Of a DNA stretch of 61,662 bases, positions 1-10,229 are shown in pieces. The notes under the pieces are model-generated. The model searched no databases. It worked only from the letters and a program-made list of their open reading frames with translations, and was not told where the DNA came from. Every line of letters starts with the position of its first letter. The stretch's first letter is position 1. This stretch comes from Prochlorococcus sp. AG-436-J02 (lineage in GTDB: Bacteria; Cyanobacteriota; Cyanobacteriia; PCC-6307; Cyanobiaceae): positions 1-61,662 of the forward strand of contig QCPI01000005.1 in NCBI GenBank assembly GCA_003212625.1. The letters run 5' to 3'. The position numbers and the translations under genes were made by a program.

Positions 1-464
1 CAATATCAAGACGACTTATTCTCACTGCAAAAGCGATGCCTGGCAGTGAGAGTTTGCTCAAGAAGTGTCATCAAAATAATATTCCAATGGCGTTAGTAAC
101 AAGTAGCAGCTCAGAATCTTTGAAAATAAAAACAGCACACCATAAATGGATGAATTTATTTTCTATACAAGTTCTTGGAGATGACAAGTTACTTGCTAAA
201 GGGAAGCCTTCTCCAGATCCATATATATTAGGCGCTCAAAAATTAAATGTTGACCCTAAAGAATGCTGGGCTGTTGAAGATTCAATTTCTGGAGTATCTT
301 CAGCCCTAAAAGCAGGCTGCTTTGTTTTATGTTTAAAAGAAAAAAATGATGAACTAGTGAAAAAAGAACTTTTTGAAAATAATAATAATTTAAAAGAAAT
401 CAACCATTTAAAAGAAATTGAAAAAATGTTAAATGAGTATGAAATTAATAAAGCCTGCTTATAA
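1..464 (+). CDS. HAD-superfamily hydrolase, 3' part (cut by window edge)
   Basis: The reading frame is open back to the window edge, so the gene begins outside; the first internal ATG is at 36. HAD landmarks are visible: the motif II Ser/Thr block LVTSSSS, the motif III lysine in GKPSPDPYI and the acidic motif IV AVEDSISG. The nucleophile motif (DxD) and cap domain would lie upstream of the window. This arrangement resembles beta-phosphoglucomutase or phosphoglycolate-phosphatase-like enzymes, which remove phosphate from small metabolites in the cytoplasm; the substrate cannot be told. Its 3' end overlaps the convergent prenyl synthase gene by 20 bases. Confidence 0.85.
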   Translation, partial: ISRRLILTAKAMPGSESLLKKCHQNNIPMALVTSSSSESLKIKTAHHKWMNLFSIQVLGDDKLLAKGKPSPDPYILGAQKLNVDPKECWAVEDSISGVSSALKAGCFVLCLKEKNDELVKKELFENNNNLKEINHLKEIEKMLNEYEINKACL

Positions 465-1416
465 CGAATTCAGGCAATTCAAGTAAAGCTTTTTTTGATG
501 GTGATTCTGGCAACCAAGAAATTGCATTTTTTGACTCAGATGCAAATTTTTCGGCTAATTCTCTTGATTTTTGGATCGCATTTGAATCTCTCACAAGAGA
601 TAATGCCTGATCAAGATCATCTTTTTTTGAGAATTTACCATCAATAAGTTCGCCAAGAGTTGGATTATCATTCAAAGCATAGAAAACAGGTGCAGTAAGG
701 TAACCACTCTGCAGATCACTTGCCGCTGGCTTTCCTAATTGTTCATCATTGCCAGTAAAATCGAGAATATCATCTACTACTTGAAAAGCTAATCCTAACT
801 GTCTTCCAAAAAAATAAAGTGATTTTAAGCTATCTTGATCTACATCAGATAAAACACCAATAGCTTTAGAGCTATTAGCAATGAGAGAAGCTGTTTTACA
901 ATAACTTTTTTCTAAATAACTCTCAAGTGATTGACTTGAATCAAATCTATTAAGACCTTGCTTTATTTCACCTTCAGCCAGATCCATAATCACTCTACTT
1001 AATAATTTAACAACATCTAAGTTCTCAAGATTTGCTAAATGCCAACTAGCCTGAGCAAATAGGAAGTCACCTGCGAGAACAGCTATCCTTGGGTTAAAGC
1101 GACTATGAACAGTTTCGACACCTCTTCGGGTATCTGCTTCATCAACAACATCATCATGCACAAGAGATGCCGTATGAATCATTTCTGTGATTTGGGCCAA
1201 TTTTAGATGTTTTAAAGGAAGATCCTTTTCATTTGTTAAGGCTCTTGAAATTAACAGCACAATTCCAGGTCTTAAACGTTTTCCCCCCGCACTAAAGAGA
1301 TGTTCTGCAGCTGCCTGCAAAATAGGATGTCCTGCACCAATAAGGCTGCGAAGATCTAAAAGCAATGCTTCTAAATCAAGTTCTACAGGTTCAAGAATTT
1401 TAGTGGCTGTGATCAT
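445..1416 (-). CDS. sds: Polyprenyl (solanesyl-type) diphosphate synthase
   Basis: Trans-isoprenyl diphosphate synthase of 323 aa, the usual family length. It condenses isopentenyl diphosphate with an allylic primer. The GGKRLRP motif (residues 44-50), the first Asp-rich motif DDVVDEADTRRG (from D88) and the second, DDILDF (near 215), are all intact. In cyanobacteria this subgroup makes the long prenyl tail of plastoquinone. Chain length is set by residues before the first Asp motif and I cannot fix it here, so a geranylgeranyl synthase is the alternative. It is the last gene of a leftward run after murI, 22 bases away. Confidence 0.9.
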   Translation of the reverse strand: MITATKILEPVELDLEALLLDLRSLIGAGHPILQAAAEHLFSAGGKRLRPGIVLLISRALTNEKDLPLKHLKLAQITEMIHTASLVHDDVVDEADTRRGVETVHSRFNPRIAVLAGDFLFAQASWHLANLENLDVVKLLSRVIMDLAEGEIKQGLNRFDSSQSLESYLEKSYCKTASLIANSSKAIGVLSDVDQDSLKSLYFFGRQLGLAFQVVDDILDFTGNDEQLGKPAASDLQSGYLTAPVFYALNDNPTLGELIDGKFSKKDDLDQALSLVRDSNAIQKSRELAEKFASESKNAISWLPESPSKKALLELPEFVISRLY

Positions 1417-1438
1417 AAAACCGCTCTACTTTCTGATA

Positions 1439-2236
1439 TTAAGAGACGCAACCCTTCTTCTGCAGTGAAACGAGCTTAACTTCAGGAAACACGTTTAACC
1501 AATACTTAGCTCTAATAGAAAAGGTTTCAGGGTCGGATGTCACACAAAACATTGGGTCAACTAAAAATTTTTTCTTTGCAAAATTTCTTGTTTTTGAATC
1601 CATGAATAACTTTAACTGCAAAGAAAGAGCATCAGCGGGATCAATCAACCTAACACTAGAGGGTAATATCTCAGTAAGCAAAGGAGTTATGAGAGGATAG
1701 TGACTACAGCCAAGAATTAGGGACTCAATATTATGCTTTAAAAGAGGTTCTAAATATTCAAGTGCAACATCAATAATCTCATTTGAATTGATTTTATTCA
1801 TCTCAATCATTGGAACAAATTCAGGACATGATTGTTCCAATACAAAAGCTTTTGGATTAAAGTTCAAAATCGCATTTGTATATGCTTTAGTTTTAACAGT
1901 TGAAGGAGTAGCTAAAACACCTACCCTAGATTCTTTGATAGTTGAGGAAGCAGACTCAATCAAGTCAAAAACAGGAACATCTAATTTGTTTTTAATTACA
2001 TCCAAAGCAATTGCATTTGTTGTATTACAAGCGACCAGAAAGCCATCGATACTCTGATAACTAAACCATGATGAAATTTCTTCAGCAATTTGTATGATCT
2101 CATTAGATGACTTTCCCCCATAGGGAAGTCTTGCCGTATCAGCCAAATATATAAATGAAGTATTTGGACATAGTTCAACAACCTTTTTAAAAACCGTGAA
2201 GCCTCCTACACCACTATCGAACAATCCAATGCGCAT
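1439..2236 (-). CDS. murI: Glutamate racemase
   Basis: Interconverts L- and D-glutamate to supply D-Glu for peptidoglycan. The N-terminus carries the FDSGVGGFTV motif and the catalytic cysteines sit in ACNTTNA (near residue 70) and LGCSHYPL (near 175), as in the Asp/Glu racemase family. The length of 265 aa is typical. It lies two bases from the end of the upstream amidase gene and reads on toward the prenyl synthase, so the run pairs a wall precursor enzyme with a wall hydrolase. Confidence 0.96.
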   Translation of the reverse strand: MRIGLFDSGVGGFTVFKKVVELCPNTSFIYLADTARLPYGGKSSNEIIQIAEEISSWFSYQSIDGFLVACNTTNAIALDVIKNKLDVPVFDLIESASSTIKESRVGVLATPSTVKTKAYTNAILNFNPKAFVLEQSCPEFVPMIEMNKINSNEIIDVALEYLEPLLKHNIESLILGCSHYPLITPLLTEILPSSVRLIDPADALSLQLKLFMDSKTRNFAKKKFLVDPMFCVTSDPETFSIRAKYWLNVFPEVKLVSLQKKGCVS

Positions 2237-2238
2237 AC

Positions 2239-3324
2239 TTAATTTGATACCTTAAGAAATTCAAGTATTCCCTTAGCAATAGCAAAAGACATTTTATCTC
2301 TATAAGCTTTTTGACGTAATAAAGCTGCATCGTAAATACCAGTAACAAATCCAATCTCTACCAAAGCTGCAGGCATAGATGTTTTTCTAATCACATAAAA
2401 GCGAGATCTACGTACCCCCCTATCAGGACTTTGAGTAGAAGCAATTAAAATTTGTTTATGAATATTTTTTGCCAAAGAGTATCCTTTAGAACCAGAGTAA
2501 TAATATGTCTCTAAACCATTCACATCACTTCGTTTTCCTCTTGTTGCATTTGCATGAATACTCACAAAAGCATCTGCTTTATAATTATTAGCTTTAGTAA
2601 CTCTTGGTTGTAAATCCAAAGTTCTTTCGTAGTTTCGAGTAAGTAATGTTTTAACCCCTTTCTTTTTTAGAAATTCTGAAACATTCTTTGAGACCTCTAA
2701 AACGATATCAGTCTCTCTTAATCCATTTATTCCAACTGCACCAGGGTCTGAGCCACCATGACCTGGATCTATCACAACTTTATACTTTCCATATTGAACA
2801 TTTGGTAAAGAAGAAATATCTAAGTCTTGAATTTCTATTTTTTCAAAAGTTCTTTTTATAGAATTTCTTAAAATATTACCCTCTCCTATCGAAGTGAAAG
2901 AATAACTTTCTAAACCAACAAATTTCAACTCCCAGGTATCTTTAGAAATACCAATTAATTTTAATTTTGAAGATTCTAAATTAACTGAAGGTGAAAACTC
3001 TATAACTAGTCTTGTTTTACCTTTAGAAGGCTTACCCAATCTAATTTCCTTTACGACTCCATTACCTTTTAAAGTTCTTGGTTGGCTTAATTCTCCAGGA
3101 AAATCAATCCATACTCTTTCCCCTTTATCATTATTAGATGATTGAAAAAAAGCTTCTAATTTTGCTCCAGAGGAAGTTCTTAATTTAAGGCTACCATTAC
3201 TAGTTATCCCCCATGCTGCAAGTGCACTTGCAGATCTGAGAGGTAAAGAAAGGAAAAAATTGGAACAAAAAATTAATCCTGCAATTAATACTAATTTTGA
3301 CTTTAAAGATTGATCTTTAAACAT
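2239..3324 (-). CDS. N-acetylmuramoyl-L-alanine amidase, exported
   Basis: Cleaves the bond between MurNAc and the stem peptide; an AmiC-like cell-separation amidase. A hydrophobic export signal covers about residues 10-35. An AMIN-like beta domain follows (roughly 40-150), then the zinc-dependent Amidase_3 domain with the VVIDPGHGGSDPGA motif, a later histidine in VSIHANA and the catalytic glutamate in ALVEIGFVTG. I start at the ATG at 3324: its A is shared with the TGA stop of the nitrilase gene (TGATG). A TTG three bases earlier is possible but less likely. Exported to the periplasm or wall. Confidence 0.92.
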   Translation of the reverse strand: MFKDQSLKSKLVLIAGLIFCSNFFLSLPLRSASALAAWGITSNGSLKLRTSSGAKLEAFFQSSNNDKGERVWIDFPGELSQPRTLKGNGVVKEIRLGKPSKGKTRLVIEFSPSVNLESSKLKLIGISKDTWELKFVGLESYSFTSIGEGNILRNSIKRTFEKIEIQDLDISSLPNVQYGKYKVVIDPGHGGSDPGAVGINGLRETDIVLEVSKNVSEFLKKKGVKTLLTRNYERTLDLQPRVTKANNYKADAFVSIHANATRGKRSDVNGLETYYYSGSKGYSLAKNIHKQILIASTQSPDRGVRRSRFYVIRKTSMPAALVEIGFVTGIYDAALLRQKAYRDKMSFAIAKGILEFLKVSN

Positions 3325-4148
3325 CAAATAAAAAGCTCTGTTTTCCGATGTTTAAGGCTAGGCATTTGTCCTCTAATTCGGTCTACTCTTTTTTTATCAG
3401 CAGGTGCTATCGCTGCTCCTTGAACTACTCCTGCATCTGCTAAAACCGTTCCCCATGGATCAATAACCATCGCATGTCCATGGCTTTGTCGCCTACCGTA
3501 ATGGCGTCCAGTTTGAGCTGGTGCAACAACATAAGCGGTATTTTCAATAGCTCTTGCTTGAAGCAATACTTGCCAATGATCTTTCCCAGTAAAAGCAGTA
3601 AAAGCAGCAGGGATCATTAATAAATCTGCGCCTTTATTGACTAAATCGCGATAAAGTTCAGGAAAGCGTACATCGTAACAAATAGATAATCCTATTTTGC
3701 AAAGGCCTGGCACATCAACCACTGGTGGAGATTCACTTCCAGATACAATAGTTTCAGATTCTCTATAAGTGTTGCCTTCAGGAAGATCGACGTCAAAAAG
3801 ATGAATCTTGTCATATCTTGCTAAAGATTGGCCATCCTTGCCAAATAATTCTGCTCGATTCAATGTTCTTACACCATCACCAGCAGGGACAGGAAAGCCG
3901 CCTCCAAGTAAAACGACTTGATATCTCCTTGCCATAGTTACTAAAAAACTATGGCATTTTTCGTAAATTGAGGATGCAGTTTTTAGTTTTTTCTGATCAT
4001 CCCCCAAAAAAGCAAAGTTTTCAGGAAGTCCTACGAGATCAGCACCACGCCTTGACGCTAACTCAATTTGTTCTTCTGCAGCATTGAGATTTGCCTCTAT
4101 GTCCGAGGTGCTTGTTAGTTGTAAGGCCGCTGCCAAAAAATCTGACAC
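3324..4148 (-). CDS. Carbon-nitrogen hydrolase (nitrilase superfamily, Nit1/Nit2-like)
   Basis: 274 aa with the Glu-Lys-Cys triad of the nitrilase fold: glutamate in GLPENFAF, lysine in RYDKIHLFD and the nucleophilic cysteine in GLSICYDVRFPELYR. That last block and the overall length match the Nit1/Nit2 branch, whose members hydrolyse deaminated glutathione or omega-amides; plain sequence does not settle which. Starts with GTG. Its stop overlaps the amidase start by one base, so the two are probably translationally coupled, although no common pathway is obvious. Confidence 0.9.
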   Translation of the reverse strand: MSDFLAAALQLTSTSDIEANLNAAEEQIELASRRGADLVGLPENFAFLGDDQKKLKTASSIYEKCHSFLVTMARRYQVVLLGGGFPVPAGDGVRTLNRAELFGKDGQSLARYDKIHLFDVDLPEGNTYRESETIVSGSESPPVVDVPGLCKIGLSICYDVRFPELYRDLVNKGADLLMIPAAFTAFTGKDHWQVLLQARAIENTAYVVAPAQTGRHYGRRQSHGHAMVIDPWGTVLADAGVVQGAAIAPADKKRVDRIRGQMPSLKHRKTELFI

Positions 4149-4178
4149 TGAGTTAAAAAACGAAAAATAATTTAAAAG

Positions 4179-4907
4179 TTAATTTGAGCGAAGTACGCCC
4201 ATCTCCATCTGTTTGGGAATTACAGAAAGGTTGTCCAAAGAAGCACAACAAGCGAAATCATCTTCATGATTACCTATTCCTGCAAGTCTTTGTCCATGAC
4301 TTGCAATACGTAAACATCCTTCAACATCATTCTCCCAAGTTTTCCATAATGCTATTGAGGCCATCAGCTCATCATTTAATACTTTTACCGAATCTAATTG
4401 ACCAATGAGAAGAGAGGCTAAAGCACCTGCTGCTAAAGAATCTTCTAGAGAGTAGGAACCTTCCCAACCACTACCAACTATCCAAACTTCTTTGGGATTA
4501 TCACTTTTCAATCTATCAGCAATAGCTCTTCTGTTTGCAAGTGCCATTGTATACAAACTTTTGGATTCCCTAACACGATGAAGTGACCTTGTTCCATTAG
4601 TAGTACTCATAAAAACTCTTTTGCCTCTTACTTTTTCAGGTGAGACTCCCAATGGAGAGTTTCCCAAGTCAAATCCATTTAATTTTTTCCCTCCTCTCTC
4701 TCCTATAAGAATTTTATCTTTGTCAGAGAAAGACTTTGCCTGATTTTGCAGTTCATCAACATCTGCAAACACCTGAACTGAATCAGCCCCATTTTCAAGA
4801 GCCCAGGCAATTGTTGTTGTAGCTCTGAGGACATCGATTACTACTGATGATTCAGGAATAATTCCACTTGGAACATCTCCTGCCACATGAAAATAAGAAA
4901 GTTTCAT
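4179..4907 (-). CDS. comB: 2-phosphosulfolactate phosphatase family protein
   Basis: ComB-family phosphatase of about 242 aa. Conserved blocks include [40 protein letters not shown] and the C-terminal HEDDFACCA. The family is named for removing phosphate from 2-phosphosulfolactate in coenzyme M synthesis. Cyanobacteria do not make coenzyme M, so the physiological substrate is probably another phosphorylated sulfo- or hydroxy-acid. I use the ATG at 4907 because relatives begin with a similar (M)xxSYFHV stretch; a GTG two codons earlier (4913) is also open. It is divergent from the ubiD-like gene, with 64 bases between. Confidence 0.9.
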   Translation of the reverse strand: MKLSYFHVAGDVPSGIIPESSVVIDVLRATTTIAWALENGADSVQVFADVDELQNQAKSFSDKDKILIGERGGKKLNGFDLGNSPLGVSPEKVRGKRVFMSTTNGTRSLHRVRESKSLYTMALANRRAIADRLKSDNPKEVWIVGSGWEGSYSLEDSLAAGALASLLIGQLDSVKVLNDELMASIALWKTWENDVEGCLRIASHGQRLAGIGNHEDDFACCASLDNLSVIPKQMEMGVLRSN

Positions 4908-4971
4908 TTCCACAAAGACTGATAACTTGCGTCAAAGTAACTAGATAAATAGATTAATCGTGGAGTCCTTC

Positions 4972-6537
4972 ATGAAATTATTTCGTCAAGAACCTCTTAC
5001 ACGAGACATTAGGGATTTTCTCTCTCTTCTGGAAAAGAAAGGTCAATTGAAGCGAATAAGCAGCCCAGTTGATAGTGACTTGGAAATTGCAGCAATAAGT
5101 GATCGAGTTCTTGGGATGGGAGGACCTGCTCTGCTTTTTGAGAATGTAAAAGATTCATCAATTCCTGTCGTAGTAAATCTGCTTGGAACAATGGAACGTG
5201 TCGTTTGGAGTATGGGCTTAGAAAAGCAAGAAGAGTTGGAAGATTTAGGAAGAAAATTAGCTCTTCTTCAGCAACCCCGACCTCCGAAAGGTTTTAAAGA
5301 AACCAAAGCTTTTGCCTCAGTTGCATGGGATCTACTTAAAGCGCGTCCTGATATCGACCTTTTACCACCATGTCATCAAAAAGTAATATCTGAAAAAGAT
5401 TTAGATCTAAATCTTTTACCACTTTTACGTCCATGGCCAGAAGATGCAGGGGGAGCAATCACATTGGGGTTGGTAATAACTAAAGACCCAGAGACAGGGG
5501 TACCAAATGTTGGCGTGTACAGGCTACAAAGACAATCCGCCAAGAGCATGACAGTCCATTGGTTAAGCGTTAGAGGAGGGGCCCGGCATCTTCGTAAAGC
5601 AACTGCCATGAATAAGAAATTAGAGGTTGCTGTTGCTATTGGGGTTCATCCACTTCTTGTTATGGCTGCAGCAACTCCAATCCCAGTTCAACTCAGCGAA
5701 TGGCTTTTTGCAGGTTTATATGCAGGAGAGGGTGTCCGATTAACAAAATGCAAAACAATAGATCTTCAAGTTCCAAGTCACAGTGAAATAGTTTTGGAAG
5801 GATCCATATCTCCTGGGGAAGAAATGATGGATGGTCCTTTTGGAGACCACATGGGGTTCTATGGGGGTGCTGAGGCTTCACCTTTAATAAGATTCCATTG
5901 CATGACTCAAAGGAAAAGCCCAATATTTTTAACAACCTTCAGTGGTAGACCTCCAAAAGAAGAGGCAATGTTGGCAATAGCCTTGAATCGAATTTACACA
6001 CCAATTCTTAAACAACAAATTCCTGAAATTGTTGATTTTTTTCTTCCAATGGAAGCATTGAGTTACAAGCTAGCAGTGATCTCTATTGATAAAGCATATC
6101 CAGGTCAAGCGAAAAGAGCCGCAATGGCTTTTTGGAGTGCTTTACCTCAGTTCACGTATACAAAATTTGTCGTTGTAGTCGACTCAACCATTAACGTAAG
6201 AGATCCTAGACAAGTGGTTTGGGTCCTATCCAGCCAAGTTGATCCTCAAAGAGATTTACTTGTACTCGAGAATACACCTTTTGACACCCTTGACTTTGCA
6301 AGTGAACATATAGGCTTAGGAGGAAGATTAGCTATTGATGCAACAACAAAGATTGGCCCAGAGAAAAAACATGATTGGGGTAAACCATTAACAAGGCCTA
6401 AAGAACTTGAAGATAAAGTGGATAAAAGATGGGACGAGCTCGGATTATCCGAGCTAGAGAATAAGAAACCCAGTCCAGAACTATTTGGTTATGTTATTGA
6501 TGAGCTAATGCGTCAAAAACAAATAAACAATTCATAA
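4972..6537 (+). CDS. UbiD-family decarboxylase
   Basis: About 521 aa with the UbiD layout: an N-terminal DIRDFLSLLEKKGQLKRI segment, a central block of the prenylated-FMN fold (GVYRLQRQSAKSMTVHW), then the acidic active-site region (EWLFAGLYAGEGVR, DGPFGDHMGFYGG). UbiD enzymes use prenyl-FMN made by UbiX for reversible decarboxylation of aromatic or alpha,beta-unsaturated acids; in cyanobacteria this member is a candidate for the plastoquinone head-group pathway. The ATG at 4972 is chosen over the GTG at 4960 because GGAG sits six bases before it, a good ribosome binding site. Confidence 0.92.
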   Translation: MKLFRQEPLTRDIRDFLSLLEKKGQLKRISSPVDSDLEIAAISDRVLGMGGPALLFENVKDSSIPVVVNLLGTMERVVWSMGLEKQEELEDLGRKLALLQQPRPPKGFKETKAFASVAWDLLKARPDIDLLPPCHQKVISEKDLDLNLLPLLRPWPEDAGGAITLGLVITKDPETGVPNVGVYRLQRQSAKSMTVHWLSVRGGARHLRKATAMNKKLEVAVAIGVHPLLVMAAATPIPVQLSEWLFAGLYAGEGVRLTKCKTIDLQVPSHSEIVLEGSISPGEEMMDGPFGDHMGFYGGAEASPLIRFHCMTQRKSPIFLTTFSGRPPKEEAMLAIALNRIYTPILKQQIPEIVDFFLPMEALSYKLAVISIDKAYPGQAKRAAMAFWSALPQFTYTKFVVVVDSTINVRDPRQVVWVLSSQVDPQRDLLVLENTPFDTLDFASEHIGLGGRLAIDATTKIGPEKKHDWGKPLTRPKELEDKVDKRWDELGLSELENKKPSPELFGYVIDELMRQKQINNS

Positions 6538-6590
6538 ATCAGAAATAAAGCTTATCGATAAATAAAATAAAATTAATCATTCTAATTTAA

Positions 6591-7925
6591 TTGAAAGTTC
6601 TCACGAAAGATCAGTATTTAAGAAACCTTCAAGCAGGAGGAGAACTCCGTGGGAATGTAAAAGTACCTGGTGATAAATCAATATCACACCGTGCACTGTT
6701 GTTTGGTGCTATTGCTAAAGGGAAGACTATTATTGAGGGGCTTTTACCAGCTGAAGATCCATTAAGTACTGCTGAATGCCTTAGGTCAATGGGCGTATCG
6801 ATTAGTCCTATTAAGAAAGGAAAAATTGTTGAGGTTGATGGCGTTGGACTAAATGGTCTAAAAGAGCCTAAAGATATTTTAAATTGTGGGAATTCAGGAA
6901 CGACCATGAGATTAATAATCGGATTATTAGCTGGTCAAGAAAATCATCATTTCATACTTACAGGAGACAAATCACTTCGAAACAGGCCAATGAAAAGAGT
7001 AGGCCAACCACTAAAGATCATGGGGGCTAAAGTTTCAGGAAGGCGTGATGGGGAATTTGCTCCTCTAGCCATAACTGGAAAAAAATTAAGAGGTGCAGTT
7101 ATAGGTACTCCAGTAGCTAGCGCTCAAATAAAATCTGCGATCCTACTTGCGGCTCTTAACGCAGAAGGTTCAACCACCGTTATTGAACCAGCAAGATCAA
7201 GAGACCATAGTGAGAGAATGTTAAAGGCATTTGGAGCTAATCTTGAAATTGGTGGTGAAATGGGTAGACATATCACTGTTTCACCTGGAAAAGATCTAAA
7301 AGGTCAATCAATTATTGTTCCTGGTGATATTAGTTCTGCTGCATTTTGGCTGGTTGCGGGTAGCATTATTCCAGGCTCAGAAATTATCATTGAAAATGTT
7401 GGTCTAAATCCAACAAGGACTGGAATACTTGACGTATTAGAAGAAATGGAAGCAAATATCAAATTAAAAAACAAAAGAGATGTTGCCGGTGAACCTGTAG
7501 GAGACATTCAAGTTTTCCACAAAGAGAACCTGAAACCATTTAATCTTGATGCAGAGATAATGCCACGACTTGTAGACGAAGTACCTATATTAGCTGTAGC
7601 TGGATGTTTTTGTAACGGTATCAGCAAAATAAAAGGAGCGAGTGAATTAAGAGTTAAAGAAACAGATCGATTAGCAGTAATGGCAAGACAACTAAAAAAG
7701 ATGGGTGCAAAATTAGAGGAGCATCAAGACGGTCTAACTATCTATGGTGGAAGTGATATGAAAGGATGTGATCTTGATAGCGAAGATGATCACCGAGTAG
7801 CAATGAGTTTAGCTATAGCCTCAATAATGGCCAATTCTAATTCAACATTAAGACGTAGTGAGGCTGCAGCAATCTCATATCCAGATTTTTGGAATGATCT
7901 TAAAAGACTTCAACAAAGAAACTAG
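6591..7925 (+). CDS. aroA: 3-phosphoshikimate 1-carboxyvinyltransferase (EPSP synthase)
   Basis: Sixth step of the shikimate pathway: joins PEP and shikimate-3-phosphate. The N-terminal [17 protein letters not shown] motif, the [12 protein letters not shown] block, [10 protein letters not shown] and the C-terminal region with RVKETDRL and EDDHRVAMS are all present, in a full-length 444-aa enzyme. The presence of alanine after [11 protein letters not shown]-type spacing was not used to assign a class. The only suitable start in range is TTG at 6591. The gap of 53 bases from the ubiD-like gene is AT-rich, and a common transcript is possible. Confidence 0.96.
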   Translation: MKVLTKDQYLRNLQAGGELRGNVKVPGDKSISHRALLFGAIAKGKTIIEGLLPAEDPLSTAECLRSMGVSISPIKKGKIVEVDGVGLNGLKEPKDILNCGNSGTTMRLIIGLLAGQENHHFILTGDKSLRNRPMKRVGQPLKIMGAKVSGRRDGEFAPLAITGKKLRGAVIGTPVASAQIKSAILLAALNAEGSTTVIEPARSRDHSERMLKAFGANLEIGGEMGRHITVSPGKDLKGQSIIVPGDISSAAFWLVAGSIIPGSEIIIENVGLNPTRTGILDVLEEMEANIKLKNKRDVAGEPVGDIQVFHKENLKPFNLDAEIMPRLVDEVPILAVAGCFCNGISKIKGASELRVKETDRLAVMARQLKKMGAKLEEHQDGLTIYGGSDMKGCDLDSEDDHRVAMSLAIASIMANSNSTLRRSEAAAISYPDFWNDLKRLQQRN

Positions 7926-7940
7926 CCTCTTTTTATTGAA

Positions 7941-8837
7941 TTGGATGATTTAAAAAAACAGACAACAAAAGATGGAAGTCTAAGTCTTTATAGCTTGAAC
8001 TTTCAAGAAGGCTTTCATGATATTGATGGAGCGCTTAAAGAATCAATCAATAAATATCTCATACCCGCTCAATTAGATCAATTTTCTAAAACAGAAAAAA
8101 TAGTTATTTTAGATGTTTGCATGGGCTTAGGTTATAACAGTGGATGTATTATAGAAGAGTTACTTCAACACAATTACAAAATCGTATGGCATGGGCTTGA
8201 GATTGATCAAAGACCTCTAAATATTGGTCTCAATGAAAAAAAATTTAATGAGCTATGGTCCCAAAAAGTATTGAATTTTTTTAATTCCTTAAAAGAATCA
8301 GGGAAATGGAAAGAGGGTTTTAATGAAGGAACAATTCACTGGGGAGACGCAAGACAAAAACTACACGAAATAAAGCATTCACTAAGATTTGATTTGATAC
8401 TTCTTGATCCATTCTCTCCACAAAAGTGTCCAGAGCTATGGAGTGAGGAGTTCATATATTTATTATCAGAAAAGCTATCTTTAGTTGGCCGTTTAATTAC
8501 TTATTCAAGTGCTGCTTCAGTTAGAGCGAGTTTTAAAAAAGCTGGTTTAAAAATCTATTCAATAATCCCCGAAATTGATAAACAAAACAAATGGAGCTCA
8601 GGAACGGTTGCTTCAAAAAAGGAGTTAAATCAACAATGCATTTCAAAAAATCGTCAAATTAAAGATCTCAGCAAAAAGGAAATAGAGCACCTTGCTACGC
8701 GTTCATCGATACCTTACAGAGACCCAACCGGAAGAGCCAACTCTAAAGATATTATTTTAACTAGAGAAATCGAGCAAACTAAAAGTCAATTAATAAGCAC
8801 TTCATCTTGGAGAAAACAATGGAAAGCTGCGCAATAG
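7941..8837 (+). CDS. MnmC-like SAM-dependent methyltransferase (DUF752)
   Basis: 298 aa resembling the methyltransferase half of MnmC, which completes the mnm5s2U modification at tRNA position 34. A SAM-binding glycine motif appears as [13 protein letters not shown], an acidic [10 protein letters not shown] strand end follows, and the catalytic-region motif [16 protein letters not shown] is typical of DUF752. The FAD oxidase half found in enterobacterial MnmC is missing, as in most cyanobacteria. Translation appears to start at TTG (7941), 15 bases after the aroA stop, suggesting co-transcription. Confidence 0.82.
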   Translation: MDDLKKQTTKDGSLSLYSLNFQEGFHDIDGALKESINKYLIPAQLDQFSKTEKIVILDVCMGLGYNSGCIIEELLQHNYKIVWHGLEIDQRPLNIGLNEKKFNELWSQKVLNFFNSLKESGKWKEGFNEGTIHWGDARQKLHEIKHSLRFDLILLDPFSPQKCPELWSEEFIYLLSEKLSLVGRLITYSSAASVRASFKKAGLKIYSIIPEIDKQNKWSSGTVASKKELNQQCISKNRQIKDLSKKEIEHLATRSSIPYRDPTGRANSKDIILTREIEQTKSQLISTSSWRKQWKAAQ

Positions 8838-8874
8838 TCATAAAGCAATTAGATTTCTTCAAAAAAGTACTCTA

Positions 8875-10215
8875 ATGCTTGCCATAGTAATTTTAGCGGC
8901 TGGGAAAGGGACGCGAATGAAAAGCGACCTACCTAAAGTTCTTCACCCTTTAGCGGGGAAATCACTCATTGAAAGAGTTTTGTCGTGTACTAAGGGGCTC
9001 AAACCAGATAAACAGTTAATTGTTATTGGACATCAAGCTAAAGTTCTAAAAGAGTCTCTAAAAAGTCACACAGACCTAGAGTTTGTTCTTCAGGAACCTC
9101 AAAATGGAACTGGACACGCCGTTCAGCAAATAATTCCTAAATTAAAAAGATTTAATGGAGAACTTCTAGTTTTAAATGGAGATGTCCCACTGCTAAAAGA
9201 AGAAACGCTAAGTTCACTTTTAAAATGTCACAAAAAATCCAATTCAAGCGTAACTTTCTTATCTACAAGTTTAGAATCTCCAACAGGATACGGACGAGTA
9301 TTCACAAATGAGTCAGGGCTAGTTAAAGAAATCATTGAAGAGCGTGATTGCAATAATGAACAGCGTAAAAACAAATTAATAAATGCTGGTATATATTGTT
9401 TTAATTGGCAACAACTATCAGAAATTCTAAATTCATTAACTAATCAAAATAGTCAAAAAGAAATTTATTTAACAGATACTATTAGTTTACTTAGAAAAGC
9501 ATCACATTTTGAAGTAGATGATCCATTCGAGGTTCAGGGAATTAATGATAGACATCAACTCTCTGAATGCGAGGTCCGCATCCAAGAAAGACTTAAATCC
9601 TTTTGGATGAGGAAAGGAGTTTCATTTATTGACCCTAGCAGCTGTTCTCTTAGTGAGGATTCACGTTTTGGTATAGACGTAGTTATTGAGCCACAAACTC
9701 ATCTTCGTGGTAAATGCAATATTGGGAATGGCTGTCATTTGGGGCCTGGTAGTACCATAAATAATTCAACACTTTCAAATAATGTTTTAGCTATTCATTC
9801 ATTCATAAACGAATCAACGATCGGAGAAGGTGTTTCCATTGGCCCGTTTGCCCATGTAAGGCCAAATTCAAAGATAGGTGACAACGCCAAGATAGGTAAC
9901 TTTGTAGAAATAAAACAAAGTATCATTGGAGAAGGAACAAAGATCAATCATTTAAGTTACATAGGCGATTCAAGTTTAGGAAACAATATCAATATTGGAG
10001 CAGGAACAATTACTGCTAATTTTGATGGCAAAAACAAACATCAAACAATAATTGGTAATCATTCAAAAACAGGTGCAAATTCAGTTTTAGTTGCACCTAT
10101 AAAGATCGGCTCAAACGTAACCATTGGAGCAGGATCAACTATAAGTAAAGATATTCCAGATAAGAGTTTAGTAGTTGAAAGATCAAAAGCAATTATAAAA
10201 ACTCGGAAAAGTTAA
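8875..10215 (+). CDS. glmU: Bifunctional UDP-GlcNAc pyrophosphorylase / GlcN-1-P acetyltransferase
   Basis: Makes UDP-N-acetylglucosamine for peptidoglycan and LPS. The N-terminal nucleotidyltransferase domain (about 1-225) has [20 protein letters not shown] and LNGDVPLL. The C-terminal part (about 250-446) is a left-handed beta-helix of hexapeptide repeats ending in the acetyltransferase block with NFVEIKQS and HLSYIGDS. The 446-aa length is normal. It ends 14 bases from the convergent murF, so two peptidoglycan genes face each other here. Confidence 0.97.
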   Translation: MLAIVILAAGKGTRMKSDLPKVLHPLAGKSLIERVLSCTKGLKPDKQLIVIGHQAKVLKESLKSHTDLEFVLQEPQNGTGHAVQQIIPKLKRFNGELLVLNGDVPLLKEETLSSLLKCHKKSNSSVTFLSTSLESPTGYGRVFTNESGLVKEIIEERDCNNEQRKNKLINAGIYCFNWQQLSEILNSLTNQNSQKEIYLTDTISLLRKASHFEVDDPFEVQGINDRHQLSECEVRIQERLKSFWMRKGVSFIDPSSCSLSEDSRFGIDVVIEPQTHLRGKCNIGNGCHLGPGSTINNSTLSNNVLAIHSFINESTIGEGVSIGPFAHVRPNSKIGDNAKIGNFVEIKQSIIGEGTKINHLSYIGDSSLGNNINIGAGTITANFDGKNKHQTIIGNHSKTGANSVLVAPIKIGSNVTIGAGSTISKDIPDKSLVVERSKAIIKTRKS

Positions 10216-10229
10216 TGAAAGCTATAAGT